The notes below the pieces were generated by a model that searched no databases, was not told the origin of the DNA, and saw only the letters and a program-made list of their open reading frames with translations. Made by a program: the position numbers and the translations under genes. A DNA stretch of 64,000 bases, taken from positions 179,237 to 243,236 of the forward strand of contig NZ_JAMXIB010000006.1 in NCBI RefSeq assembly GCF_024006985.1, given 5' to 3'. Shown in pieces: positions 16,995-24,939 of the stretch (the stretch's first letter is position 1; the number at the start of each line of letters is the position of its first letter). The DNA is from Robiginitalea marina. Its GTDB lineage: Bacteria > Bacteroidota > Bacteroidia > Flavobacteriales > Flavobacteriaceae.

Positions 16995-18806
16995 TTAGTC
17001 CCCTGCATGTCCTTCTGCCACCTTGCGCTCCAATTCGGCCTGGAATTCTTCCATCACCGGCTTTACCGTGCTCTCGGGGAGGTCCGAGATTTTAATGTAC
17101 ATCAGGCCGTCCACGGCATTGTTGAAGAGGGGGTCGACGTTAAAGGCCACCACCCGGGCATTCTGTTTGATGTATTTCTTGATCAGTACCGGAAGGCGGA
17201 GGTTCCCGGGTTCCACCTCCTCGATCAGTTTGTCGAATTTGTTCAGGTCGGCGCGGGCCTCGTCGAACACGAACTCTTTGTCCGCATCCTTCAGCTTTAC
17301 CTTGAACTCCTTTTTGGGCCGGATGTACTGGGCCACGTAGGGATCCCAGTAATTCGACTTCATAAATTCGATCATCAGCGACTTGGAAAAATTGGAGAAC
17401 TGGTTGCTGATGCTTACCCCCCCAATGAGGTATTTGTGCTCCGGGAACCTCAGGGTGGTGTGCACAATGCCCTTCCACAACAGGAAGAGGGGCATGGGGC
17501 GTTGCTGGTATTCTGCGATGATATAGGCCCTTCCCATTTCTATGGAACGGCTCATCATGGGGTAGAGTTCCGGCTCGAAGCGGAACAGGTCCTGCAGGTA
17601 GAACCCGTCTATCCCGTATTTCTCGAAAATTTCTGCCCCCAGGCCCATCCGGTAAGCCCCGACGATTTTTTTCTCGGCATCGTCCCAGAGGAACAAATGG
17701 TGGTAATATTCATCGAAGCGGTCCAGGTCGACCGATTTGTTCGTCCCCTCCCCAATGGCGCGGAAGGTAAGCTCCCGCTGCCTGCCGATCTCCTGGAGGA
17801 TAAAGGGGATATCCCTTTTCTGGGCAAGGAACACTTCGTAGTTGCGGCTTTGAAGCAGCCGGCATTCCTTCTCCCTGAGTATTTCAATTTCGCCCTCTAT
17901 GACCTCGGTACGCACTGCCGAGGCAATACGCCTTGGGGTTTTGGGGATTTTAATGGTCCCGGGGAGCTGGTCGATCAGCCGTTCCTTTTCATAAGCATGC
18001 GACAGGATATAGGTCTTGCGGCGCAGGAGTTCGGTGAATTCTTCCAGCGTCTCCTGTTCCTCCTGCATCTCCACCGTAATTGGCTGCCCGATCCGGACCT
18101 TTATGCTCCGGTTGCGCTGGCTGGAAAGCTCGGAAGGGAGCTTTGCCGTGCGGAAGATATGGTGCAGGCGCGAGAGGTAGTAAAACAAGCGGCTGTTGCG
18201 CGCGTGGAAATAGATGGGCACTACCGGCACCCCTGCCCTTCGGATGAGTTTAAGGGCCGCCTCTTCCCAGGGTTTGTCGACAATCAGCCGCCCGTCCTTG
18301 TAGGTGGAAACTTCCCCGGCAGGGAAAATCCCAAGGGGGTGCCCCTGGTGCAGGTGTTCCAGGGCGCGCTTGAATCCGGCCACGGAATTATTGGCGTCCT
18401 TCCGGCCTTCAAACGGGTTCACAGGAAGGATATAGGGCTTCAGGGGGGCGATCCGGTGCAACAGGAAATTTGCGATGATCTTGTAATCGGGCCGTTTCTC
18501 TAACAACAGCTTAAGGAGCAACACCCCGTCTATCCCGCCCAGGGGGTGGTTGCTGATGGTGATGAAAGGGCCTTCTTTAGGAAGCCTTTTGAAATCTTCC
18601 TCGGGGATTTCAAAATCGATCTCATAGTATTCCAGGATGGCCTCCAGGAATTCCGGGCCGGGGAGGTCCCTGTGTTTGTCGTATACCCGGTTGATAGAGG
18701 TTATTCGGGTTAACCGCATCAAAACCCAGCCCATAAACGTACCCAGGGGTCCATATCGGTCCAGGTGGATGGCCCGCGCTACTTCCTTGGCAGTGACTAA
18801 ACTCAT
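16995..18806 (-). CDS. OlsF-like bifunctional acyltransferase (PlsC + GNAT) for amino-acid lipids
   Basis: 603 residues. The N-terminal half is a PlsC/lysophospholipid acyltransferase with SNHPLGGIDG (H87, D93) and FPAGEVS further on. The C-terminal half (about 310-570) is an OlsB-like N-acyltransferase of GNAT type (motifs RELTFRAIGEG, LFLWDDAEKKIVGAYRMG, EMGRAYI). This domain order matches OlsF, described in Flavobacterium and Serratia, which makes ornithine lipids: the GNAT half adds a 3-hydroxy-acyl group to the amine and the PlsC half esterifies it. The product may be an ornithine or glycine lipid. A -7 box lies 23 bases upstream. Confidence 0.85.
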   Translation of the reverse strand: MSLVTAKEVARAIHLDRYGPLGTFMGWVLMRLTRITSINRVYDKHRDLPGPEFLEAILEYYEIDFEIPEEDFKRLPKEGPFITISNHPLGGIDGVLLLKLLLEKRPDYKIIANFLLHRIAPLKPYILPVNPFEGRKDANNSVAGFKRALEHLHQGHPLGIFPAGEVSTYKDGRLIVDKPWEEAALKLIRRAGVPVVPIYFHARNSRLFYYLSRLHHIFRTAKLPSELSSQRNRSIKVRIGQPITVEMQEEQETLEEFTELLRRKTYILSHAYEKERLIDQLPGTIKIPKTPRRIASAVRTEVIEGEIEILREKECRLLQSRNYEVFLAQKRDIPFILQEIGRQRELTFRAIGEGTNKSVDLDRFDEYYHHLFLWDDAEKKIVGAYRMGLGAEIFEKYGIDGFYLQDLFRFEPELYPMMSRSIEMGRAYIIAEYQQRPMPLFLLWKGIVHTTLRFPEHKYLIGGVSISNQFSNFSKSLMIEFMKSNYWDPYVAQYIRPKKEFKVKLKDADKEFVFDEARADLNKFDKLIEEVEPGNLRLPVLIKKYIKQNARVVAFNVDPLFNNAVDGLMYIKISDLPESTVKPVMEEFQAELERKVAEGHAGD

Positions 18807-18828
18807 TGGGGATGTTTGTTGCAGGGGT

Positions 18829-18836
18829 TAAAGATA
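18829..18836 (-). promoter_or_regulatory. -7 promoter-like box (TATCTTTA) for the OlsF-like gene
   Basis: A 7 of 8 match to TAnnTTTG on the minus strand in the 82-base gap between lysC and the acyltransferase gene, 22 bases before its ATG. Confidence 0.5.
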
Positions 18837-18888
18837 GGAAAATTGGCCGCGGCTCGGAGGTATTTTCCCATCTGAGGCGTTGCCTGAC

Positions 18889-20139
18889 TTAGCGGACCAC
18901 CAGTTGTACGGTTTCCTTGCTGCGCTGTTCAAGCAGCACTTCCTTTCCATTCTGCAGGCTTTCAATGGCCCGGGAGTTGAAATGCCGGATGGTGTACAGG
19001 GAGACCCCCTCGTGGTGGTCTACCTTGTATTTGCCGCTGAGCTGTTGCAGCAGTTCAGGAAGGCGGCCGAACCGGTTATCCACACAAACCGAAAAGCTGA
19101 TCGCGGAATTCTGGATCAAATCCACCTTCATCCGGTGGTCGTGGAGTAGCCTGAACAATTCGCTGATGTTATCTTCCACCATAAAGGAAAAGTCAAGGGC
19201 GGAAAGCTTCATGAGCACCTGGTTTTTCTTCACGATGAAGCAGGGGGTCAGGGGCTGGATCCCCTTACCCTTGCCCACCGTGGTCCCCGGGTTTCCAGGG
19301 TTCATAAACGACCTTACATGAAGGGGGATTTCCTTTCGCTGCAGGGGCTGCAGCGTTTTGGGGTGGATCACGCTTGCCCCGTAGAAGGCCAGCTCGATGG
19401 CTTCCTGGTAGGAAATCTGCTCCAGTAGCTGCGCTTCCTTGAAATACCGGGGGTCTGCACTGAGCACACCAGGCACGTCCTTCCAGATCGTTACCGACTC
19501 GGCATTCAGGCAATAGGCAATGATCGCAGCGGTATAATCGGAGCCCTCCCTGCCCAGGGTGGTGGTAAAGTTGTTGTCATCACTGCCCAGGAAGCCCTGG
19601 GTAATGAACAACTCGGAACGGCCCGAAAGGGAGGCCATGGCTTCCTGGGTGCGGTCCCAGATGACCCTGACATCGCGGTAGTTGGCATCCGTTTTGAGGT
19701 ACTGCCTGATGTCGAGCCAGGTATTGGAAATCCTGGCCTGCTGGAGGTAATGGCTTACGATGGTGGTGGAGAGCAGCTCCCCGTAGCCCACAACCTGGTC
19801 GTAGACAAAGCCGTAATTCGGCGACTTGTTCCAGGCCAGGAACCCCCTTACCTCCTCAAACAGGGCCCGGGTGCGCGCGTATACGGGGTGGGTGGCCGAG
19901 GGGAAAAGGTCGGCGATGATTTTGAGGTGGTAGTCCTCCACGTCCTGCAGCAACCCCGGGTAAGCGGCCCGGTCGCCAAAATAGGCATCTACCACCGCTT
20001 CCATGGCATTGGTGGTTTTACCCATGGCAGAAACCACCAGGAAGGTATGGTCTGTGCCGGTGTGCTCCAGTACCCGTACCAGGTTGCGGACCCCCTCGGC
20101 GTCCTTAACCGAGGCACCCCCAAATTTAAATATCCGCAT
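18889..20139 (-). CDS. lysC: Aspartate kinase
   Basis: 416 residues from the ATG at 20139, giving MRIFKFGGASV, the usual N-terminus; a TTG nine bases upstream is less likely. It phosphorylates aspartate, the first step to Lys, Thr and Met. The kinase domain has KFGGASVKD (4-12) and TTTLGREGSDYTA; a regulatory ACT region follows from about 300. It is monofunctional, without a homoserine dehydrogenase part. Its 5' end overlaps the GNAT gene by 14 bases. Confidence 0.93.
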   Translation of the reverse strand: MRIFKFGGASVKDAEGVRNLVRVLEHTGTDHTFLVVSAMGKTTNAMEAVVDAYFGDRAAYPGLLQDVEDYHLKIIADLFPSATHPVYARTRALFEEVRGFLAWNKSPNYGFVYDQVVGYGELLSTTIVSHYLQQARISNTWLDIRQYLKTDANYRDVRVIWDRTQEAMASLSGRSELFITQGFLGSDDNNFTTTLGREGSDYTAAIIAYCLNAESVTIWKDVPGVLSADPRYFKEAQLLEQISYQEAIELAFYGASVIHPKTLQPLQRKEIPLHVRSFMNPGNPGTTVGKGKGIQPLTPCFIVKKNQVLMKLSALDFSFMVEDNISELFRLLHDHRMKVDLIQNSAISFSVCVDNRFGRLPELLQQLSGKYKVDHHEGVSLYTIRHFNSRAIESLQNGKEVLLEQRSKETVQLVVR

Positions 20140-20617
20140 AGCGTTCAAGATAGGATTTCATTCCACGGGCATCGAGTTGGACCACATCCCAGTCGCGGAG
20201 CACCCTTGCGCCCCGGGACTCATAAAAGTCGATCGCCGGCTCATTCCAGTCCAGGACCTCCCAACTCACCCTTTTTGCACCCTGTTGTTGGGCGTACCGC
20301 ACCACGGCGGTGAGCAGGGCGGAACCCAGGCCCAGGCCCCTGCGGGCTTCGGTGACAATCAGGTCCTCGAGGTGGATGACCAGCCCCTTCCATGTGGAAT
20401 ACCTGGGGTAACACAGCGACATGCCCGCGATCTTCCCGTTTACTTCCGCAACAAAACACTGGAAGCGGGGACCGGGACCAAAGCCATCCCGTTCCAGGTC
20501 GGACCGGGTGACCTCAACGGCGTGGGGTTCCCTTTCATATACAGCCAGTTCCCGGATCAGCTCCAGGACGGCCCCCATGTCTTCCCGTTGTGCCGGGCGA
20601 ATACTATAATTCTCCAT
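20126..20617 (-). CDS. GNAT family N-acetyltransferase
   Basis: 163 residues of the diamine/spermidine acetyltransferase-like group: SIRPAQREDMGAVLELIREL at the N-terminus, the acetyl-CoA loop ARRGLGLGSALL, and the family end WNEPAIDFYESRGA. The substrate is unknown; polyamines or other small amines are possible. It overlaps lysC by 14 bases and heads the minus-strand unit GNAT-lysC. Confidence 0.88.
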   Translation of the reverse strand: MENYSIRPAQREDMGAVLELIRELAVYEREPHAVEVTRSDLERDGFGPGPRFQCFVAEVNGKIAGMSLCYPRYSTWKGLVIHLEDLIVTEARRGLGLGSALLTAVVRYAQQQGAKRVSWEVLDWNEPAIDFYESRGARVLRDWDVVQLDARGMKSYLERYADI

Positions 20618-20634
20618 TTGTTACAAATAAAACA

Positions 20635-20642
20635 TAAAGTTA
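20635..20642 (-). promoter_or_regulatory. -7 promoter-like box (TAACTTTA) for the GNAT-lysC unit
   Basis: A 7 of 8 match to TAnnTTTG on the minus strand, 17 bases before the GNAT ATG, in a strongly AT-rich patch. Confidence 0.45.
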
Positions 20643-20695
20643 TATAACTAAAAAAGTGGCCGGGTCCGAAATCGATTTAGTTTCACAAAATAAGC

Positions 20696-20703
20696 GATAT
20701 TTG
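20696..20703 (+). promoter_or_regulatory. -7 promoter-like box (GATATTTG) for fbp
   Basis: A 7 of 8 match to TAnnTTTG. It overlaps the GTG at 20703, which argues that this GTG is not the start of fbp and supports the ATG at 20730. Confidence 0.45.
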
Positions 20704-20729
20704 TGGGGATATTAACGGAACCTGTTCCC

Positions 20730-21737
20730 ATGACCAAAAAGAACAAAACCCTGGGGGAATTCATTATTGAAAACCAGGCGGAATTCCAGTATTCCTCCGG
20801 GGAGCTTTCCAAACTCATCAACGCCATCCGACTTGCCGCAAAGGTAGTGAACCACGAGGTGAACAAGGCCGGGCTGATCGATATCCTTGGTGCGGCCGGG
20901 GACACCAACGTGCAGGGCGAAAGCCAGCAGAAGCTCGATGTGCTGGCCAATGAAAAATTTATTCAGGCCCTTAAAAACCGTGAAATCGTCTGCGGGATCG
21001 CTTCCGAGGAAGAAGAAGACTTCATCAGCATCAACAGCCAGGACCACCGGCACCAGAACAAGTACGTAGTGCTGATCGACCCCCTGGACGGGTCGTCCAA
21101 TATCGATGTAAACGTTTCTGTCGGTACCATTTTCTCGATTTACCGCCGGGTAACCCCCATCGGGACCCCGGTTACCCTGGAGGACTTCCTCCAGCCGGGC
21201 GTCAATCAGGTAGCCGCCGGCTACATTATCTACGGCACCTCCACGATGCTGGTTTACACCACCGGTCACGGGGTGAACGGGTTCACCCTGAACCCGGCAA
21301 TCGGCACCTTTTACCTCTCCCACCCGAACATGACTTTCCCGCAAACCGGCAAGATCTATTCCATCAACGAGGGGAATTACATCCACTTCCCGCAGGGGGT
21401 GAAGGACTACATCAAATACTGCCAGATGGAAGAAGGGGACCGCCCCTATACCTCGCGCTATATCGGTTCCCTGGTGTCGGATTTCCACCGGAACATGATC
21501 AAAGGGGGCATCTACATCTACCCGAAAAGCAGCCTCAACTCCGATGGCAAACTCCGGTTGCTCTACGAATGCAACCCCATGGCCCTGTTGGCCGAACAGG
21601 CCGGGGGGAAAGCCTCGGACGGCTACGGCAGGATCCTGGAAATCGAACCCACCGAACTGCACCAGCGGGTACCCTTTTTCTGCGGGAGCCTGAAAATGGT
21701 GGAAAAGGCGGAGGAATTCATGGCGCGGTACGCCTGA
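20730..21737 (+). CDS. fbp: Class I fructose-1,6-bisphosphatase
   Basis: 335 residues from the ATG at 20730, giving [16 protein letters not shown], the standard family start; a GTG at 20703 would overlap the promoter box. It removes the 1-phosphate from fructose-1,6-bisphosphate in gluconeogenesis. The metal site [10 protein letters not shown] is at 117-126, the acidic ASEEEEDF stretch at 91-98, and the AMP/substrate region [10 protein letters not shown] and [11 protein letters not shown] near the C-terminus. Divergent from the GNAT-lysC unit. Confidence 0.96.
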   Translation: MTKKNKTLGEFIIENQAEFQYSSGELSKLINAIRLAAKVVNHEVNKAGLIDILGAAGDTNVQGESQQKLDVLANEKFIQALKNREIVCGIASEEEEDFISINSQDHRHQNKYVVLIDPLDGSSNIDVNVSVGTIFSIYRRVTPIGTPVTLEDFLQPGVNQVAAGYIIYGTSTMLVYTTGHGVNGFTLNPAIGTFYLSHPNMTFPQTGKIYSINEGNYIHFPQGVKDYIKYCQMEEGDRPYTSRYIGSLVSDFHRNMIKGGIYIYPKSSLNSDGKLRLLYECNPMALLAEQAGGKASDGYGRILEIEPTELHQRVPFFCGSLKMVEKAEEFMARYA

Positions 21738-21749
21738 ATGAACCCCCGA

Positions 21750-22172
21750 TTATTTGGAGATCAGGTACAGGTAATCGTCAAAGGAAATCCGTCCGGTAAA
21801 AATATCGATGGTCTTCTGAACCACGATTTTGGCTTGCTTGGGCGAGAACCCCAGGGCAATGGCGTACTTTTCAACCATCCCTAACTGCTCGTCCTGAATA
21901 TCGAGGTCCGAAACGATCACGCGGAAGAAATCAAACAGCCGTTCCAGGCGTTCCTCCCGGGTCAGGGGTGATTCTATGGGGTATTTGTTTTCCTCCTTCA
22001 TCACCTCCTTGTATTCCGCCTCCGTGATCCCGAGTTTTTCAGCGAAATAATCCAGGATATTCCTCTCTTCCGGGGTAATGATCCCGTCCGCTGCGGCAAG
22101 GGAAGCCATGGCGGCAAAATGGGCGAGGTTGCTCCGCCCCTGCCCGTGTTTATATAAATCGATGATAGGCAT
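21750..22172 (-). CDS. TerB-like (tellurite-resistance TerB family) protein
   Basis: 140 residues, all-helical, with the TerB/DjlA-type core: AAMASLAAADGIITPEERNI near residues 20-40 and a second repeat FFRVIVSDLDIQDEQLG. TerB proteins bind divalent metal at the inner membrane; direct function here is unknown and there is no ter operon near it. It converges on fbp with 12 bases between the stops. Confidence 0.8.
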   Translation of the reverse strand: MPIIDLYKHGQGRSNLAHFAAMASLAAADGIITPEERNILDYFAEKLGITEAEYKEVMKEENKYPIESPLTREERLERLFDFFRVIVSDLDIQDEQLGMVEKYAIALGFSPKQAKIVVQKTIDIFTGRISFDDYLYLISK

Positions 22173-22191
22173 CTTGGAACTATTTTGGGGG

Positions 22192-22199
22192 CAAATATA
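22192..22199 (-). promoter_or_regulatory. -7 promoter box (TATATTTG) for the TerB-like gene
   Basis: An exact TAnnTTTG match on the minus strand, 19 bases before the ATG at 22172. Confidence 0.65.
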
Positions 22200-22306
22200 C
22201 CGCTTTCGGGGCGTATCCGCACAGGGCGGGAGGCCATTTCTTTAAGATGCCCCCTAAGGCGCCCCTGTTTTCCGGGGAGGAGAATATTGTGTAACTTTCC
22301 CCAGCT

Positions 22307-23332
22307 ATGAAAAGCCCCCTCCTGGAATTTACCGAAAAGGGGATCTATTGCCCCCCTGCCGACGTATACCTCGACCCCTGGAAACCAGTGGACCGGGCCC
22401 TGATCACCCATGGCCATGCCGACCACAGCCGCCCGGGCCATGGCCATTATATCACACACCACAGCAACATCCCCATCCTGCGGCACCGCCTGGGAGGGCT
22501 TTCAGCCCGGGGGCTTGAATGGGGGGAATCGCTGCGGGTCCGTGGGGTTCGCTTCAGCTTCCACCCCGCCGGCCATATCGTGGGTTCTGCGCAAATCAGG
22601 GTCGAATCCCGGGGGGAGGTCTGGGTGTTTTCCGGGGATTACAAAACCGGGGTGGACGGCCTGTCCACCCCGTTTGAACCCCTTCCCTGCCATACCTTTA
22701 TCACGGAATGCACCTTTGGCCTCCCGGCCTTTTCCTGGCGCCCCCAGGACGAGGTCATGGGGGAAATCAACTCCTGGTGGGCACGGGTGAAGGCAGAGGG
22801 AAAGACCGCTGTCCTTTTTGCATATTCCCTCGGAAAGGCGCAGCGCCTGCTGGCCCACCTGGACCCCTCCCTCGGGACCGTGTTTACCCACGGGGCCATT
22901 GAAAACATGAACGAAGTCGTCAGGGGGCTTGTGCCCCTGCCGCCTACCCGGAGGATTACCCCGGAAACAGGGTCCGGGGAGTTGGCCGGCAACCTGGTCC
23001 TGGCCCCGCCCGGCGCCCACGGCAGCGCCTGGATCAGGAAGATGGCCCCTTTCGAAACCGGCATGGCCAGCGGCTGGATGGCCTTCCGGGGCGCCCGCCG
23101 CAGGCGGGCTGTCGACCGGGGTTTCGCACTTAGCGACCACTGCGACTGGCAGGGGCTGCTGGACAGCATATCGGCCACAGGGGCCGAACGCATCATCTGC
23201 ACCCACGGGTATTCCGACATCCTGTCGCGCTACCTCCGGGAACAGGGTTTCGATGCCCGGACAGAAGCCACCCAGTACAGGGACGAAGACGGGGAGCCGG
23301 AAGGGGAGCTAAAACCCGGAGAGCCATCATGA
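22307..23332 (+). CDS. Ligase-associated DNA exonuclease (metallo-beta-lactamase fold)
   Basis: 341 residues with the metal motif THGHADH (34-40), later His in HPAGHIVGSAQI and FSGDYK, and the beta-CASP-like region with FAYSLGKAQRLL and a C-terminal HG motif. This is the exonuclease that accompanies ATP-dependent ligase in a conserved four-gene DNA-damage cluster. It probably trims DNA ends before ligation. The next gene starts four bases before its stop (ATGA), so the cluster is coupled. Confidence 0.9.
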   Translation: MKSPLLEFTEKGIYCPPADVYLDPWKPVDRALITHGHADHSRPGHGHYITHHSNIPILRHRLGGLSARGLEWGESLRVRGVRFSFHPAGHIVGSAQIRVESRGEVWVFSGDYKTGVDGLSTPFEPLPCHTFITECTFGLPAFSWRPQDEVMGEINSWWARVKAEGKTAVLFAYSLGKAQRLLAHLDPSLGTVFTHGAIENMNEVVRGLVPLPPTRRITPETGSGELAGNLVLAPPGAHGSAWIRKMAPFETGMASGWMAFRGARRRRAVDRGFALSDHCDWQGLLDSISATGAERIICTHGYSDILSRYLREQGFDARTEATQYRDEDGEPEGELKPGEPS

Positions 23333-24939
23333 AAGCCTTTGCCCACCTGGTAAAAACCCTCGACGGGACCAACAAAACCAACGCCCGCGTGGCGGCCCTG
23401 GCCGCATACTTCCGGGAGGCCCCCGATGCAGACAAGGTGTGGGCCATCGCCATCCTGTCACACCGCCGGCCCCCGAGGCCCGTCAATACCCGCCTGCTCC
23501 GGGAATGGGCCGCCGAACTGGCCGGCATTCCCCTGTGGCTCTTTGAGGAAAGCTACCATATCGTGGGTGACTTGGCGGAGACCATCGCCCTGGTGGCCCC
23601 CATCAAACAAGGCCCTGCAGGGGGCACCCCTTCCCTGGCCCGGTACCTCGAAGACCTGATCGTCCTGAAGGGGCAACCCGAAGAAGCTAAAAAGGCATAC
23701 CTCCAAAAACAGTGGCAGCAACTGGATTACTATGAACGCTTCGTGTTTACCAAGCTTTTTACGGGGGGCTTTCGCATCGGCATCAGCCAGAAACTGATGA
23801 CCCGGGCCCTTTCCCTGGCCACCGGCATCGACCCGGATGTCCTGGCCTATCGCCTGATGGGCGGCTGGGACCCTTCGAAGACCTCTTTTCGGTCGCTGGT
23901 GCTGGAACCCCAGGAAGAGGAACGGGATTCCCGGCCCTATCCCTTTTACCTGGCCTATGCCCTGGAAGGGGAGCCGGAAGCCCTGGGCGACCCTGCTGAC
24001 TGGATCATGGAACACAAATGGGACGGAATCCGGGCACAACTCATCGTTCGCAACCGCAACCTGTACCTCTGGAGCCGGGGGGAGGAGCTGGTGACCCCAT
24101 CCTTCCCGGAATTCCAGGCCCTGCGGGATGCCCTCCCCGATGGGACTGTACTCGACGGGGAAATCCTCCCCTATCCCCGGGGGCAGGTGGGCAGTTTCAA
24201 CGACCTGCAGAAAAGGCTGGGGAGGAAAACCATAAGCAAGGCCCTCCTGAAAAACGTCCCCGTCATCCTCAGGGCCTACGACCTGCTCGAGTGGCAGGGG
24301 GAAGACCTGCGGCAACAGCCCTTTTTAAACCGCAACCGCCTGCTTACCACCCTGGTCGCCCCCCTGGCCGGCGACCCCGCCCTGCCCCTGGACCTCTCCC
24401 CCGCCCTGGAAATCCCCGGTTGGGATGCCGTCCACAAGGAACGCGGGCGCTCCAGGGATTGGCGCTCGGAGGGGCTAATGCTCAAAAAAAAGGACGCCCC
24501 CTACCAGGTAGGGCGCAAAAAAGGGGACTGGTGGAAGTGGAAGGTGGCGCCCCTGACGGTGGACGCGGTACTCATCTATGCCATGCGCGGGCACGGGCGG
24601 CGGAGCAACCTCTTTACCGATTATACCTTTGCCGTCTGGGACGAAAAGACAGACGGGCAGCGTGAGTTGGTCACCTTTGCCAAGGCCTATTCCGGGTTGA
24701 CTGATGCAGAATTCAGGGAAGTGGATGCGTGGATCAAAAAAAACACCCTGGAGCGGTTCGGGCCGGTGCGCTCGGTGACACCCACGCACGTTTTTGAGAT
24801 CGCCTTCGAGGGGATTGCCCGCTCAAACCGGCATAAGAGCGGCGTGGCCACCCGATTTCCGCGCATAGTCCGCTGGCGGAAAGACAAGCCCATCGAGGAA
24901 GCCAATACCCTGGCGGACGTCGTAAACCTGATCCCATGA
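23329..24939 (+). CDS. ATP-dependent DNA ligase (damage-response type)
   Basis: 536 residues. The N-terminal DNA-binding domain (1-200) is followed by the adenylation domain with motif I EHKWDGIRAQ (Lys230 takes AMP), motif III LDGEILPY, motif IV LRAYDLLEW and motif V GLMLKKKDAPY, then an OB-fold domain. It seals nicks using ATP and belongs to the bacterial type linked to cisplatin or ionising damage. It overlaps both neighbours by 4 bases. Confidence 0.94.
   Translation: MKAFAHLVKTLDGTNKTNARVAALAAYFREAPDADKVWAIAILSHRRPPRPVNTRLLREWAAELAGIPLWLFEESYHIVGDLAETIALVAPIKQGPAGGTPSLARYLEDLIVLKGQPEEAKKAYLQKQWQQLDYYERFVFTKLFTGGFRIGISQKLMTRALSLATGIDPDVLAYRLMGGWDPSKTSFRSLVLEPQEEERDSRPYPFYLAYALEGEPEALGDPADWIMEHKWDGIRAQLIVRNRNLYLWSRGEELVTPSFPEFQALRDALPDGTVLDGEILPYPRGQVGSFNDLQKRLGRKTISKALLKNVPVILRAYDLLEWQGEDLRQQPFLNRNRLLTTLVAPLAGDPALPLDLSPALEIPGWDAVHKERGRSRDWRSEGLMLKKKDAPYQVGRKKGDWWKWKVAPLTVDAVLIYAMRGHGRRSNLFTDYTFAVWDEKTDGQRELVTFAKAYSGLTDAEFREVDAWIKKNTLERFGPVRSVTPTHVFEIAFEGIARSNRHKSGVATRFPRIVRWRKDKPIEEANTLADVVNLIP

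Noticed and set aside
16978..16995. AAGGGC-ATACAA-GCCCTT stem at the end of the OlsF-like gene
   Set aside because: Only a few T follow on either strand, so it is not a convincing terminator.
17007..18503. 498-residue plus-strand ORF opposite the OlsF-like gene
   Set aside because: Antisense shadow; the minus-strand protein shows PlsC and GNAT motifs.
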